A stretch of DNA of 64,000 nt from Thalassolituus alkanivorans (GCF_020447205.1 NZ_JAJAEL010000044.1:25486-89485); one strand, 5' to 3'; shown: positions 54,037-62,979, counted from the stretch's first letter. Notes: generated by a model not told the origin, from the letters alone. A program made the numbers and translations.

Positions 54037-55112
54037 ATATTATTATTCCAATGAGCGGCGCAGGTCTTTACGAAGCCTCTGCCGGCGGGATTTACCCGAA
54101 AATTCTGACCGAAGTGGCAGGCAAGACGCTGCTCGAACATGCTCTGACTCCTTTTGCCGGCCTTGGCAGTGATGCCCGTTTTATTTTCATGGTGCCGAAA
54201 ATCGAACGGAAAGCACTGTCACTTGATGCCATCATCAAAATTGTTGTACCCGGCGAATACAACATCATCGACATCAACGGCGATACCGGTGGTGCACTCT
54301 GTACCTGCCTGCTTGCTCTGGATACGATGAATGCCGATGACGAGCTGATCATTTCCTCGGCCGACCATCACCTGAGCGAAGATATCAGTGCCGCTCTGGC
54401 TTTCTACCGCGAAAGCAAAGCTGACGCTGGCGTGCTGACCTTTGAATCCGTTCACCCTAAATGGTCTTACGCGCTTCTCAACGAACGCGCGGAAGTACGG
54501 CAGACCTCAGAGAAATTGCCGATCAGCCGTCATGCCATGGCCGGCTTTTTCTACTTCCGCCATGCGCGGGATTTTATCGAAGCGGCCAAAAGCGTTATCC
54601 GCAAACAGAATCAGATCAATGGTCAGTATTTTGTATCCTCGACCATCAACGAAATGATTCTGGCTGGCCAGACTGTTCTGGCAAAACCCCTGGCAGGCGG
54701 CGTTTACTATAATTTTTACGATTCCCATTCGATTAAAGTATTCGAACACGACATCACATTGTCGCGTCATGTTATCGAAGAGAAATCCCGCGCTTATGTC
54801 CATGCATTCCATGCAATGGATCTCGACTCCGTTATGAACTTCTTCGATGACGATGCCACTCTCATTGACCCGGGCGTCAATCTCAGTGGAAAAGCGGCCA
54901 TCCGCGATTTTCTGACCGGGCTTTTTGCTTCAGTGAAGAAGATCAATTTCATTGAGAAAAACATTCTGGTCGATGGCGAAAAATCCGTGATCGAGTTTGA
55001 ACTGCAGATCGACGATCAGCGCTATATCGGCACCGATGTTATCCAATGGCAAGCCGGTAAAATAAGCGCTCTGCGTGCTTACTTATATCAACAGGAAGAC
55101 AAGAATGTCTGA
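54033..55112 (+). CDS. Nucleotidyltransferase-like protein fused to a SnoaL-like domain
   Basis: A 359-residue fusion. The N-terminal ~240 residues resemble the upstream NTP transferase (IIPMSGAG start, PKIL, PKWSYA, NGQYFV), but the nucleotide loop reads GAGLYEASAGG where the paralogue has GRGSRF, losing the Arg. The Asp of the metal site lies in ISSADHHL. Residues ~250-355 form a small alpha+beta barrel of the SnoaL/NTF2-like type with HAMDLDSVMNFFDDDATLIDP. The first half may be a pseudo-enzyme or use a different substrate. The ATG overlaps the HAD gene stop. It is the most unusual gene in the cluster. Confidence 0.65.
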   Translation: MNIIIPMSGAGLYEASAGGIYPKILTEVAGKTLLEHALTPFAGLGSDARFIFMVPKIERKALSLDAIIKIVVPGEYNIIDINGDTGGALCTCLLALDTMNADDELIISSADHHLSEDISAALAFYRESKADAGVLTFESVHPKWSYALLNERAEVRQTSEKLPISRHAMAGFFYFRHARDFIEAAKSVIRKQNQINGQYFVSSTINEMILAGQTVLAKPLAGGVYYNFYDSHSIKVFEHDITLSRHVIEEKSRAYVHAFHAMDLDSVMNFFDDDATLIDPGVNLSGKAAIRDFLTGLFASVKKINFIEKNILVDGEKSVIEFELQIDDQRYIGTDVIQWQAGKISALRAYLYQQEDKNV

Positions 55113-55908
55113 TAAACCTAAAGTTGCTTTCTGCCTGCATGGACTGGCCGCAGGTAAGAACTTTAAACACGGTGGACTGGAAGTCACCTTTGAAGCCGAG
55201 AGTGATCTGTACAAGCAACACATACTCGGCATCAATAATTGTGACGTCTTTATGCATAGCTGGAGTGTGGATGTTGCCGATCAGCTGAAAGAAATCTATC
55301 AGCCGCGCAAAGCGCTCTTCCAGAACAGTGAAGTCTTTTTTACGCCAACGCTTGGCGAGCGTTTTAAAGACTTTAAGAAGAAGTTACGCGGAAAGACCCG
55401 CGAGCTCTACCGCGTAAATAACATCTACAGCCGCTGGGCAACCTTTAAACGGGCTGTCGATCTGGTTGGCCAGTACGAAGAAGAAAACGGTGTCCGCTAC
55501 GACTTTATCATGGTCAGTCGCTTTGATATGTCACTGTTTGCCGATATCGATTTTTCCCGGCTGGACCCGGAGAAGTTCTACGCAGGCCGCTGGGTTGGTT
55601 TCCGCGATACCTCAGGCAAGGTGATTCCCGAAGAAAAAACGTTCAGCCATCCGGATAAATTTTTCCGCTATGAACGTGGTTTTCCGACAACCAACGAAGG
55701 ACTTTCGGATTTCTGGTTTATTGCCAGCGCCGACAATATGAAACGCTTTGCTCGGATTTTTGATGAACTGGAGCAGCTGATCCCAAAAACTGCGACCAGC
55801 AATCATAAAATTGCTCTGGAAAAAGTCCGTCAGCTGGGGCTGATTCCAAAACTGGAATTTATGCTGGAGTTCTCCAAGGATTATCAGCTGACCCGCTGGC
55901 TTGACTGA
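55105..55908 (+). CDS. Unknown protein, possible glycosyltransferase-like
   Basis: A 267-residue soluble protein with the motifs VAFCLHGLAAG at the N-terminus, FMHSWSVDVADQL, YDFIMVSRFDMSLFADIDF and EGLSDFWFIASADNMKRF. The RFDM...D and DFWFIAS segments resemble conserved hypothetical proteins of capsule loci that have glycosyltransferase-type folds, but I cannot place it in a named family. ATG at 55105 overlaps the preceding stop by eight bases, with AGGAAG upstream; a longer frame opens at 55075. It ends the cluster, and a strong terminator follows. Confidence 0.5.
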   Translation: MSDKPKVAFCLHGLAAGKNFKHGGLEVTFEAESDLYKQHILGINNCDVFMHSWSVDVADQLKEIYQPRKALFQNSEVFFTPTLGERFKDFKKKLRGKTRELYRVNNIYSRWATFKRAVDLVGQYEEENGVRYDFIMVSRFDMSLFADIDFSRLDPEKFYAGRWVGFRDTSGKVIPEEKTFSHPDKFFRYERGFPTTNEGLSDFWFIASADNMKRFARIFDELEQLIPKTATSNHKIALEKVRQLGLIPKLEFMLEFSKDYQLTRWLD

Positions 55909-55941
55909 GCCGAAGCCGCAAAGCGGTAACAAACGCCAGAC

Positions 55942-55974
55942 AAAAAAAGAGCCTCAAATGAGGCTCTTTTTTTT
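55942..55974 (+). terminator. Terminator of the argH-linked cluster
   Basis: AAAAAAAGAGCCTC pairs with GAGGCTCTTTTTTT across a 4-nt loop, with long A and T runs; it can work in both directions. This marks the end of the transcript that contains the six-gene cluster. Confidence 0.92.
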
Positions 55975-55995
55975 ATTGCGCAACAATCGCCACTA

Positions 55996-56064
55996 TCAGC
56001 AAATTGTAGCCATCCAGCAAATTGTAGCCATCAGCGAATTGCATCTATCAGCGGATTTTATCCA
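55996..56064. repeat. 17-18-bp tandem repeat, four copies, spanning the LPP20 lipoprotein 3' end
   Basis: Copies at 55996-56012, 56013-56030 (18 bp), 56031-56047 and 56048-56064 share the pattern TCAGCrrATTgtAgCCA. The last copy is the 3' end of the lipoprotein gene, with the stop (TCA on the plus strand). The two outer copies are nearly identical and the copies nearest the gene more diverged. Confidence 0.85.
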
Positions 56065-57088
56065 CCAGCGCTACCGCCAGTTCATCACCAATCAGCTTGG
56101 CAACTTCACGTGCAGCTTTCTGCCGGGCCACGTCTTCCAGCCCGGACACGCCTTTGGCCTGTTTGCTGAACGAGCTCAGCACACGACCGGCACCATCGCG
56201 GATGGTAACGCGGCTGTCGGCAAACACGTAGTGGCTGCCATCTTTGGCTTTGCCGCTCAGCTGGGCGCTGATATCGAAGCGCAGGTCGGCGTCGCTGCCG
56301 TCCTGAATGCGCAGGCCCTGTGAGGTCAGCGCTTCGAGCACGCCGCCACCAATGGTCTGGGCGCCGTCATCGAGCAGTTCGAGGCTGACCTGCAGCTGGT
56401 CGATCTGGGCGTAGATGCGGTCCTGCAGTGCTTTCAGCTCAGGACTTAAGGCCGGGGCCTTACGTTCCATGCTGATCAGCGTCAGGCGCTCACCCAGACG
56501 CTCACGCTTGGCGAACAGGGTCAGTGCCGGCAATAACGGCTGCAGCTGTTGCAGGCGGTTACCGCTTGGCTGCAGTTCGCCGATGGCGCTCAGTTCCTGT
56601 TCGATATCGTTCATATCGCGGCGCAGACGTGCGGCCGCGGCATTACGATCCAGCTCTGCCAGGGCGTAAGCATATTTGGCGTCGGTATGGGTTTCGCTGA
56701 TCTGCACTTCGTCCAGCTCGGCCGGTGGCACCTGACTGCGCACATAGTTGCGCACGGTACGCAGCACTTCGCTGTCACGGTTGCTGCCGCTCAGCTCGAC
56801 GGTTTCGCTGCTGAAGTCACCGCTGACGGTGACTTTAAGCTGCGATACCAGATCAATCCGCGCCAGTTCCGCCGCGCGTTTTACCGCATCGGTGGCACTG
56901 CCGTAGATTTCCATCGAACCGATGCCGTAGGCCATGCCGCGCATCTGCGGCGGCTGCGTTACCCAGGCCGGAGCTTTGCTGCTGCGGGCTGCGTCTTTGG
57001 CCGGTTTGGTGCTGTTGCCGACACAACCGGACAGCAGGCTGATGCCTGTGCCCAGTGCCAGTGCCGCAACCAGTAAGCGCTTAGCCAC
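56048..57088 (-). CDS. LPP20-family lipoprotein
   Basis: A 346-residue lipoprotein with signal peptide and lipobox LLSGC (Cys22). An LPP20-type domain with GMAYGIGSMEIYG and AVKRAAELARIDLVSQLKV follows. A coiled-coil linker (~190-255) and a C-terminal CsgG/TolB-like lobe (GSHYVFADSRVTIRDGAG) complete it. It is the last gene of a three-lipoprotein operon (with LpoB-like and TPR lipoproteins) and probably sits at the outer membrane facing the periplasm. Its 3' end is tandemly repeated downstream. Confidence 0.75.
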   Translation of the reverse strand: MAKRLLVAALALGTGISLLSGCVGNSTKPAKDAARSSKAPAWVTQPPQMRGMAYGIGSMEIYGSATDAVKRAAELARIDLVSQLKVTVSGDFSSETVELSGSNRDSEVLRTVRNYVRSQVPPAELDEVQISETHTDAKYAYALAELDRNAAAARLRRDMNDIEQELSAIGELQPSGNRLQQLQPLLPALTLFAKRERLGERLTLISMERKAPALSPELKALQDRIYAQIDQLQVSLELLDDGAQTIGGGVLEALTSQGLRIQDGSDADLRFDISAQLSGKAKDGSHYVFADSRVTIRDGAGRVLSSFSKQAKGVSGLEDVARQKAAREVAKLIGDELAVALVDKIR

Positions 57089-57097
57089 GGGCTGTCC

Positions 57098-57703
57098 TTA
57101 GAATCCGAAAGAGGATTTCTGCTGCAGTTTCTGGATCTTCTTCTGACCGTTCCACACTTCCATATTGGATTCCATGTCGATCAGTTTCAGGTCTACCTGA
57201 TAGAAGGTCACACGTTCTTTGCCCACCTGATCCACCAGCGAGTTGATGGTGCCGGACAGGGCGAAATCAGCGGCTTTTTCCTGGCCCTGAGCCTTGGCGT
57301 TCTTGGCGTTCAGTTCCTGATCGCGACGCTCATCACGTACCGCATCACGCTCATCGCCACCGGCAACGAAACCGGCACGGCCGGAACGGATGATGGAACG
57401 CTTGATGTCGTTGATGAAGGTATCGACGGCAATGTGCTCGTGCGACTTGTTGCTGATGCGCGAGATGATCACGGTCGGACGACGGTTATTGTCCATCTCG
57501 AAGTCACGCGCCCATGGGAAAGACAGCATGTCGGTGATCATTTCGTTGGCCACCAGTTCGGAGTCTTTAGCATTCCAGCGATCAGACAGCGCCACTTCTT
57601 CGTTAGCCGCCAGACGGGTTACTTTGGTTGAGCAACCGGCAGACAGCAGCACAGAGGCACCCAGCAGAGTGCAGGCAGTCAGTTTGGTGATATTTGTCAG
57701 CAT
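57098..57703 (-). CDS. LpoB-like lipoprotein (penicillin-binding protein activator family)
   Basis: A 201-residue lipoprotein. A signal peptide ends in LSAGC (Cys24), followed by an LpoB-type domain with LVANEMITDMLSFPW, RPTVIISRISNKSHEHID-like and FALSGTINSLVDQVGKER. LpoB activates PBP1b from the outer membrane in enterobacteria. Whether this relative does the same is unknown, as no PBP gene is near. AAGGAAGG precedes the ATG. Its ~9-bp spacing to the LPP20 gene implies co-translation. Confidence 0.82.
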   Translation of the reverse strand: MLTNITKLTACTLLGASVLLSAGCSTKVTRLAANEEVALSDRWNAKDSELVANEMITDMLSFPWARDFEMDNNRRPTVIISRISNKSHEHIAVDTFINDIKRSIIRSGRAGFVAGGDERDAVRDERRDQELNAKNAKAQGQEKAADFALSGTINSLVDQVGKERVTFYQVDLKLIDMESNMEVWNGQKKIQKLQQKSSFGF

Positions 57704-57735
57704 GGTGTCCTTCCTTATCAGACAATGAATATGAG

Positions 57736-59460
57736 TTATTCAGATACTTTAATCAGTTGTTTTACTTCGCTTTCTTTGGCCGCACCGGCCAGAGGAGGCA
57801 ATGTACGTACGCGCCACAGATGGATGTCTCCGGCTTTCAGATTCACCTGTTCCTGTGCGCTCTGACGCTGGCCCGCGTTCAGCGTGGAGTCCAGCGCCAG
57901 TGTATGTTCACCCGGCTCAACAACAACCCGGCGAATGCGGATATCGCTTGGCAACAAAAGCCAGTTGCGGGTTTCAGCAGCATCGGTCAGTTGTGCCGTC
58001 AGTTTACCGGCCATCGACAGAATACTGCCCAGCGAGCCACTGCCACCAGCTGAAGCAACCGATTGTGCGGTTAAGGCTTTCAATGATGAACGCGCCAGCG
58101 CCAGCTGAATATCGGTAGATGAGTTAACCATCTGTTCCTGCACCGCCATCAATGCCGGGTTGGAGGATTTCAGCATCAGGTTACGCTCGCCATCAACGCT
58201 CAGGGTACTCTCACCCAGCGCTTTAACCGGTGAATAGTAGGGCACGGTAATGCGCATAGAATCGCCGATGGCACTCAGCAGACCCATATCCTGCGCGGTA
58301 TTCCACAGCGGGCCAATAGGCACTGTCTTGGTAAAGCTGTTAAACCAGTATCCGACTTCGGCGGCATCGAGGTAGTTCGCCACGGCATCGAAAATATCTT
58401 TATCGGCGTACAGCACATAGAACCAGGCCAGCTGGGCTTTGTCGTTACCAAAGAAATACGGACGGATTTCCAGCGCCTGCAGGGCCGGATTCACCGACAG
58501 CTCCAGACTCATTTCTTTACGCTGTGGCGCCAGACCCTTGTGCTCCAGCACGATGATCTGGGCTTTGTCAGCTGTCCAGTTTTTCAGCTCGGCCTGACGC
58601 GCTTTGCTCAGTTTTTTCTTTGCCAGTGCGCGCCATTCAGTGTTGTAACCTCCGGCCTTCTGCATCATGCGGATGGTGTCGAACCAGGCCTGCGCAGTCA
58701 TTTCTGAGTCCAGACGGAACTGTTTGCTGAAGCCATCTTCATAGCTTTTCGCGGCTTTCTGGTAACTGATGCGGGCGTCATCGTACTCGCCGTTCATTTC
58801 AAAACTGATACCGGTGAGGTAATGCGCCATGGCGTCATCGCGGTATTGCAGTTTATCCATATCCACCAGATTGCCCTGCAGCTTCTCAAAAATTTTCAGC
58901 AGTTTGGTGAAGGTTTGCTGATCTTTATCGTTCTGCTCGGCGTAGGTGCCTTTACGCGAGTTCAGATCGTTAAGGCGGATAATCAGGCGGCGGGACTCAA
59001 TACGCGCACCCTCCAGTGCGTCGTAATAACCATTGCGGTCGGTCGCCAGCTGCGCCAGACCAAAATAGTTCAGTGCCTTGTAATAGTTAATAAAGACTTT
59101 CTCGAAATCGGCACCACCGTATGGACCCTGACGCGGGTTTGACATCAGCGTCACCACGGAACCGGTAATGCTGGTTGTTTCCAGGTCTTCGGCGATGCGC
59201 TCCGCTTTATCGAGCAGCACATTACTGGCAGTAAAATCGCCTTCCAGATGTTTAACCACCGCCAGCTCCATATGATAAAGCAGGCGGTCATTACCGCTTG
59301 GGTTCAGGGCTTTCTGAAATTTGGCTTCGGAGGCGGCGTAATCGCCTTTTTGTACATCCTGAATAGCACCGGTCACTCCGGCACCATAGGTTGCACAACC
59401 AGCCAGCAAAATCACTGGCAGCAACGCAGAAATTGAACGAAGGGTTTTACCCGGTTTCAC
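57736..59460 (-). CDS. COG3014-like TPR lipoprotein
   Basis: A 574-residue lipoprotein. The signal peptide with LLAGC (near residue 22) begins at a GTG start (59460) with AAGGAG 5 nt upstream; the longer frame to 59622 gives a non-signal N-terminus. TPR-like helices (QKGDYAASEAKFQKAL, YLTGISFEMNGEYDDARISY) are followed by a beta-rich C-terminal half. COG3014, LpoB-like and LPP20 proteins form a recurring outer-membrane lipoprotein trio of unclear function. Confidence 0.78.
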   Translation of the reverse strand: MKPGKTLRSISALLPVILLAGCATYGAGVTGAIQDVQKGDYAASEAKFQKALNPSGNDRLLYHMELAVVKHLEGDFTASNVLLDKAERIAEDLETTSITGSVVTLMSNPRQGPYGGADFEKVFINYYKALNYFGLAQLATDRNGYYDALEGARIESRRLIIRLNDLNSRKGTYAEQNDKDQQTFTKLLKIFEKLQGNLVDMDKLQYRDDAMAHYLTGISFEMNGEYDDARISYQKAAKSYEDGFSKQFRLDSEMTAQAWFDTIRMMQKAGGYNTEWRALAKKKLSKARQAELKNWTADKAQIIVLEHKGLAPQRKEMSLELSVNPALQALEIRPYFFGNDKAQLAWFYVLYADKDIFDAVANYLDAAEVGYWFNSFTKTVPIGPLWNTAQDMGLLSAIGDSMRITVPYYSPVKALGESTLSVDGERNLMLKSSNPALMAVQEQMVNSSTDIQLALARSSLKALTAQSVASAGGSGSLGSILSMAGKLTAQLTDAAETRNWLLLPSDIRIRRVVVEPGEHTLALDSTLNAGQRQSAQEQVNLKAGDIHLWRVRTLPPLAGAAKESEVKQLIKVSE

Positions 59461-59793
59461 AGCAGCTCCTTGCTTAATAAGTTGCTCGTTAATTAGCTTG
59501 AGGAGCGACAGTCTAAAACGCCTGTCCTGAAAGCCCAAGCCCGAAAACGACACCATGCTCAAAAACAGCCCCGGCATCCGGACGGTGCGGAAACATTGCC
59601 GCCATAAAAGCAGGGCCGGCAAGCATAAAGCGTGAATCTGAACGAATGATGAAAAGCAGAGAATAATAAGAAAAGCGGGAAGATAAAACGAATCCGGCCG
59701 TCTGACACATCCTTGCGTCAGACAGCCGGCAGCGGGTGCTGTTAATAATGTCAGTCTACTGGCTCTTTACTGATGACTCAACCAATAAAAAGG
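59461..59793. other. Gene-free stretch with a hairpin
   Basis: No coding region supported here (a 65-codon open frame on the minus strand has no family character). It contains an imperfect 13-bp hairpin at 59694-59706 / 59717-59729 (CCGGC and GTCTGAC arms, one mismatch) that may terminate yheV transcription. It should also hold the promoter of the lipoprotein operon, but no clear -10/-35 pair is visible. Confidence 0.4.
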
Positions 59794-60105
59794 TCACTTT
59801 TTGTCAGCGTCAGAATCCGTCTTTGTGTTAACAGCTGAGGGCGAGAGGCCGAGAATTTTCAGCGGTTGCTCGCCGTCGTCCAGAATCGGCTTACCATCGG
59901 GCGTTACCCGTGTCACCAGTTCCTGCGCCTGCTGATCTTCCTGCGCCTGCTCGGTGGTGGTCTGGCTGAAACCGCAGCTGATGCACTCGCGCACTTCTTC
60001 GCCGTCATCGTTACTGTACATAACGGTCTTGTCCATTTCGCTGCACTTGGGGCAGACAGCGCCGGCAATAAAGCGGCGCGGACGTTTGGGTTTGTACTCA
60101 GACAT
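59794..60105 (-). CDS. yheV: YheV-family zinc-ribbon protein
   Basis: A 103-residue protein with two zinc-ribbon CxxC pairs (CPKCSEMD and ECISCGF) in its first half and an acidic C-terminal tail. Members are small metal-binding proteins of unknown function. Its ATG overlaps the prlC stop by one base (TGATG on the minus strand), a conserved coupling between prlC and this family in pseudomonad-like genomes. Confidence 0.88.
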   Translation of the reverse strand: MSEYKPKRPRRFIAGAVCPKCSEMDKTVMYSNDDGEEVRECISCGFSQTTTEQAQEDQQAQELVTRVTPDGKPILDDGEQPLKILGLSPSAVNTKTDSDADKK

Positions 60106-62183
60106 CAGGCAACCTCCTCCACCACAATACCGCTGTGGCGCAGCAAAGGCTCAACCGACGGCTTACGGCCACGGAAGTTTTCAAACAGTACCGCCGCTTC
60201 ACGCGAGCCGCCCTGACTGAGAATTTCCTGCAGGAAACTTTCGCCGGTCGCACGGTTAAAAATGCCTTCTTCTTCAAAGCGCGAATAAGCATCGGCACTC
60301 AGTACTTCGGCCCATTTGTAGGAGTAATAACCGGCGGCATAACCACCGGCAAAAATATGGCTGAAGCTGTGCTGGAAACGGTTAAATTCGGCAATCGGCA
60401 CCACCGCTACCTGAGCACGGACTTCGTTCAGCAGCTGCTGCACATCCACCGGCTGCTCACGGAATTCGTGGTGCAGGCGGAAATCGAACAGGGCAAATTC
60501 CTGCTGACGCATGGTCATCATCGCGCTCTGGAAATGTTTGGCGGCAAGCAGTTTATCCAGCAGTTCCTGTGGCAGCGGCTCACCTGTTTCATAGTGACCG
60601 GAAATAAAAGCCAGCGCCTCCGGCTCGTAACACCAGTTTTCCAGGAACTGACTCGGCAGTTCGACGGCATCCCAGGCCACGCCATTAATGCCGCTCACCG
60701 CCGCCACATCAATCTGTGTCAGCATATGGTGCAGGCCATGACCAAATTCATGGAACAGCGTGGTCAGCTCGTCGTGGGTCAGCAGTGCCGGTTTATCACC
60801 AACCGGCGGCGTGAAATTACACACCAGATAAGCCACCGGCAGCTGGATGCTGCCATCGGCATTACGGCGACGGATACGGCAATCGTCCATCCAGGCGCCG
60901 CCGCGTTTTTTCGGCCGCGCGTATAAATCCAGATAGAAGGCGGCAATCTGTTCGCCGTCTTTTAATACGTGGAAAAAACGCGCATCCGGATGATAGCTGT
61001 CGAAGGTTTTCTGCTCTTCAAAGCTCAGGCCATACAGCCGCGATACCACTTCAAACATACCGTTAATCACGGTATCAACCGGCAGATACGGGCGGATATC
61101 TTCCTGCGAAATGGCGTAACGCGCCTGACGTAATTTTTCGCTGTAAAAGCTCACATCCCACGGCTGTAAATCAGCGCAGCCCTGTTCGGCGGCAAAGGCT
61201 TTCAGCTCGGCAAATTCGCGCTCCGCCTGGGGTTTCGCTTTGGCCGCCAGATCGCTTAAAAACTCCAGCACTTCGTCCGGTGAGCCGGCCATTTTGGTTT
61301 CTACCGAATAGTGGGCATACGACTCAAAACCCAGTAGCTGCGCCAGCTCGTAACGCAGGGTCAGAATTTCATTCATCAGCTGGCTGTTATCAAACTTGCC
61401 GGCATCCGGGCCCTGATCGGAGGCGCGTGTAACATAGGCGGTGTACATTTCTTCGCGCAGGCTGCGGTTTTCACCGTAGGTCAGCACCGGCATATAGGAC
61501 GGGAAATCCAGCGTTAAACGATAACCTTCCTGCTCATGCGCTTTAGCCTGTTGCGCCAGCAGGTCGAGGGCGCTATCGGGCAGACCGGCCAGCTCAGTCT
61601 TATCGCTGATCAGTTTGCTCCAGTGATTGGTGGCATCCAGTACGTTCTCGCCGAATTTAGAGGTCAGCTCAGACAAACGCTGACGGATTTCGCCATAGCG
61701 GGCTTTTTTATCGTCCGGCAGATCGACACCGGCCAGATGGAAATCGCGCAGGGCATGTTCCACCGCGGTTTTCTGTGCAGTGCTCAGACTGTCGAACTGC
61801 GCCGAGGCGCGCAGCTTTTTGTAGGCATCGCACAGCGCTTTGTTCTGCCCCATTTCGGTACTGTACTGGCTCAGCAGCGGCAAGCAGGCGTTATAGGCAT
61901 CGCGCAGTTCATCGCTGTTAAGCACACCGTTTAAATGACCGACCGGCGACCAGGCCTGGCTCAGCTCATCGTCCCAGGCTTCCATCGGCGCAATAAAGTT
62001 ATCCCAGGTCGGCTCGCTGACCGTGGCCAGCAACTCGCGGATACGCTCGCGGTTCTGGTTCAACCTTTGTTCGATAGCAGGTTTGATATGTTCTGGTTTA
62101 ATAGCCGAAAACGGCGGCAGGCGATGGTTTACTGACAGCGGATTGGTCGCAGCCGTTGCGCTGGTAGATGAAGAAGTGCTCAT
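60105..62183 (-). CDS. prlC: Oligopeptidase A
   Basis: A 692-residue M3 metallopeptidase that degrades oligopeptides and signal-peptide fragments in the cytosol. The zinc motif is LFHEFGHGLHHML (near residue 480) with the downstream glutamate region. Other landmarks are the KARYGEIRQRLSELTSKFGENV helix and the C-terminal GGYAAGYYSYKWAEVLSADAY segment. I take ATG 62183, which gives the short Ser/Thr-rich N-terminus; an in-frame start at 62234 is less likely. Divergent from the gamma-carbonic anhydrase gene. Confidence 0.94.
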   Translation of the reverse strand: MSTSSSTSATAATNPLSVNHRLPPFSAIKPEHIKPAIEQRLNQNRERIRELLATVSEPTWDNFIAPMEAWDDELSQAWSPVGHLNGVLNSDELRDAYNACLPLLSQYSTEMGQNKALCDAYKKLRASAQFDSLSTAQKTAVEHALRDFHLAGVDLPDDKKARYGEIRQRLSELTSKFGENVLDATNHWSKLISDKTELAGLPDSALDLLAQQAKAHEQEGYRLTLDFPSYMPVLTYGENRSLREEMYTAYVTRASDQGPDAGKFDNSQLMNEILTLRYELAQLLGFESYAHYSVETKMAGSPDEVLEFLSDLAAKAKPQAEREFAELKAFAAEQGCADLQPWDVSFYSEKLRQARYAISQEDIRPYLPVDTVINGMFEVVSRLYGLSFEEQKTFDSYHPDARFFHVLKDGEQIAAFYLDLYARPKKRGGAWMDDCRIRRRNADGSIQLPVAYLVCNFTPPVGDKPALLTHDELTTLFHEFGHGLHHMLTQIDVAAVSGINGVAWDAVELPSQFLENWCYEPEALAFISGHYETGEPLPQELLDKLLAAKHFQSAMMTMRQQEFALFDFRLHHEFREQPVDVQQLLNEVRAQVAVVPIAEFNRFQHSFSHIFAGGYAAGYYSYKWAEVLSADAYSRFEEEGIFNRATGESFLQEILSQGGSREAAVLFENFRGRKPSVEPLLRHSGIVVEEVA

Positions 62184-62305
62184 AGATGCTTCGCTTCCGG
62201 AAAAGGGGCGTAGGTGAAGGTGCCTGACGGGCAACCCTTGCTCAATGCCTTATAAATTGGGTCAAATGGCCTTAATTCAAGATCATAGCGCGGGAACAGA
62301 ACACA

Positions 62306-62857
62306 ATGTCAGACGTAAGAAGCTATCAGGGCCATAGCCCGAAACTGGGCGAGCGCGTATTCGTGGACCGCAGTGCGGTAATTATCGGCGATGTGGAAAT
62401 GGGCGACGACTGCTCGGTCTGGCCGTTAGCAGTCATCCGCGGCGATATGCACCATATCCGTATCGGCGCGCGCACCAGCGTACAGGATGGCAGCGTACTG
62501 CATATTACCCACGCCTCCGACTACAACCCCGGCGGCTACCCGCTGATTATCGGCGACGATGTGACCATCGGCCATCAGGCCATGCTGCACGGCTGCACCA
62601 TCGGCAACCGCGTATTAATCGGCATGAAATCCATGATCATGGACGGCGCCATCGTCGAAGACGAAGTGATCGTCGCCGCCGGCGCCGTGGTGACACCGGG
62701 CAAACGTCTGGAAAGCGGTTATGTATACGTTGGCAACCCGGCCAAACAGGCACGGCCGATTACCGAAAAAGAACGCAGCTTTTTTACCTATGGTGCGGGC
62801 AATTATGTGCGGCTGAAGGATAAGCATCTGGCGGAGGGGTACGATCAGCCGCTCTGA
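62306..62857 (+). CDS. yrdA: Gamma-carbonic anhydrase-like protein (YrdA family)
   Basis: A 183-residue left-handed parallel beta-helix of hexapeptide repeats (VIIGDVEMGDDCSVWPLAVIRGD and similar). Metal-ligand histidines are present in ASDYNPGG-region, TIGHQAMLHGC and the MHHIRIGA segment. Many such proteins bind zinc yet show weak or no carbonic anhydrase activity. Divergent from prlC. A degraded partial copy of its C-terminal half lies at 63141-63361. Confidence 0.88.
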   Translation: MSDVRSYQGHSPKLGERVFVDRSAVIIGDVEMGDDCSVWPLAVIRGDMHHIRIGARTSVQDGSVLHITHASDYNPGGYPLIIGDDVTIGHQAMLHGCTIGNRVLIGMKSMIMDGAIVEDEVIVAAGAVVTPGKRLESGYVYVGNPAKQARPITEKERSFFTYGAGNYVRLKDKHLAEGYDQPL

Positions 62858-62979
62858 GGCATTACACTGCTGACTGTGTGGGAGTGATCAGAATAAGATG
62901 GGTGTTCTATTTACTCTCACCGCCTGGCGTGAGCCGATGTAAAGCAGCACTCAGCTAGCAACCTCCCATTTTTCCGCCT

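Noticed and set aside
59513..59710. 65-codon frame upstream of the lipoprotein operon
   Set aside because: No ribosome site, no recognised motif, and it lies in a region expected to contain promoter sequence.
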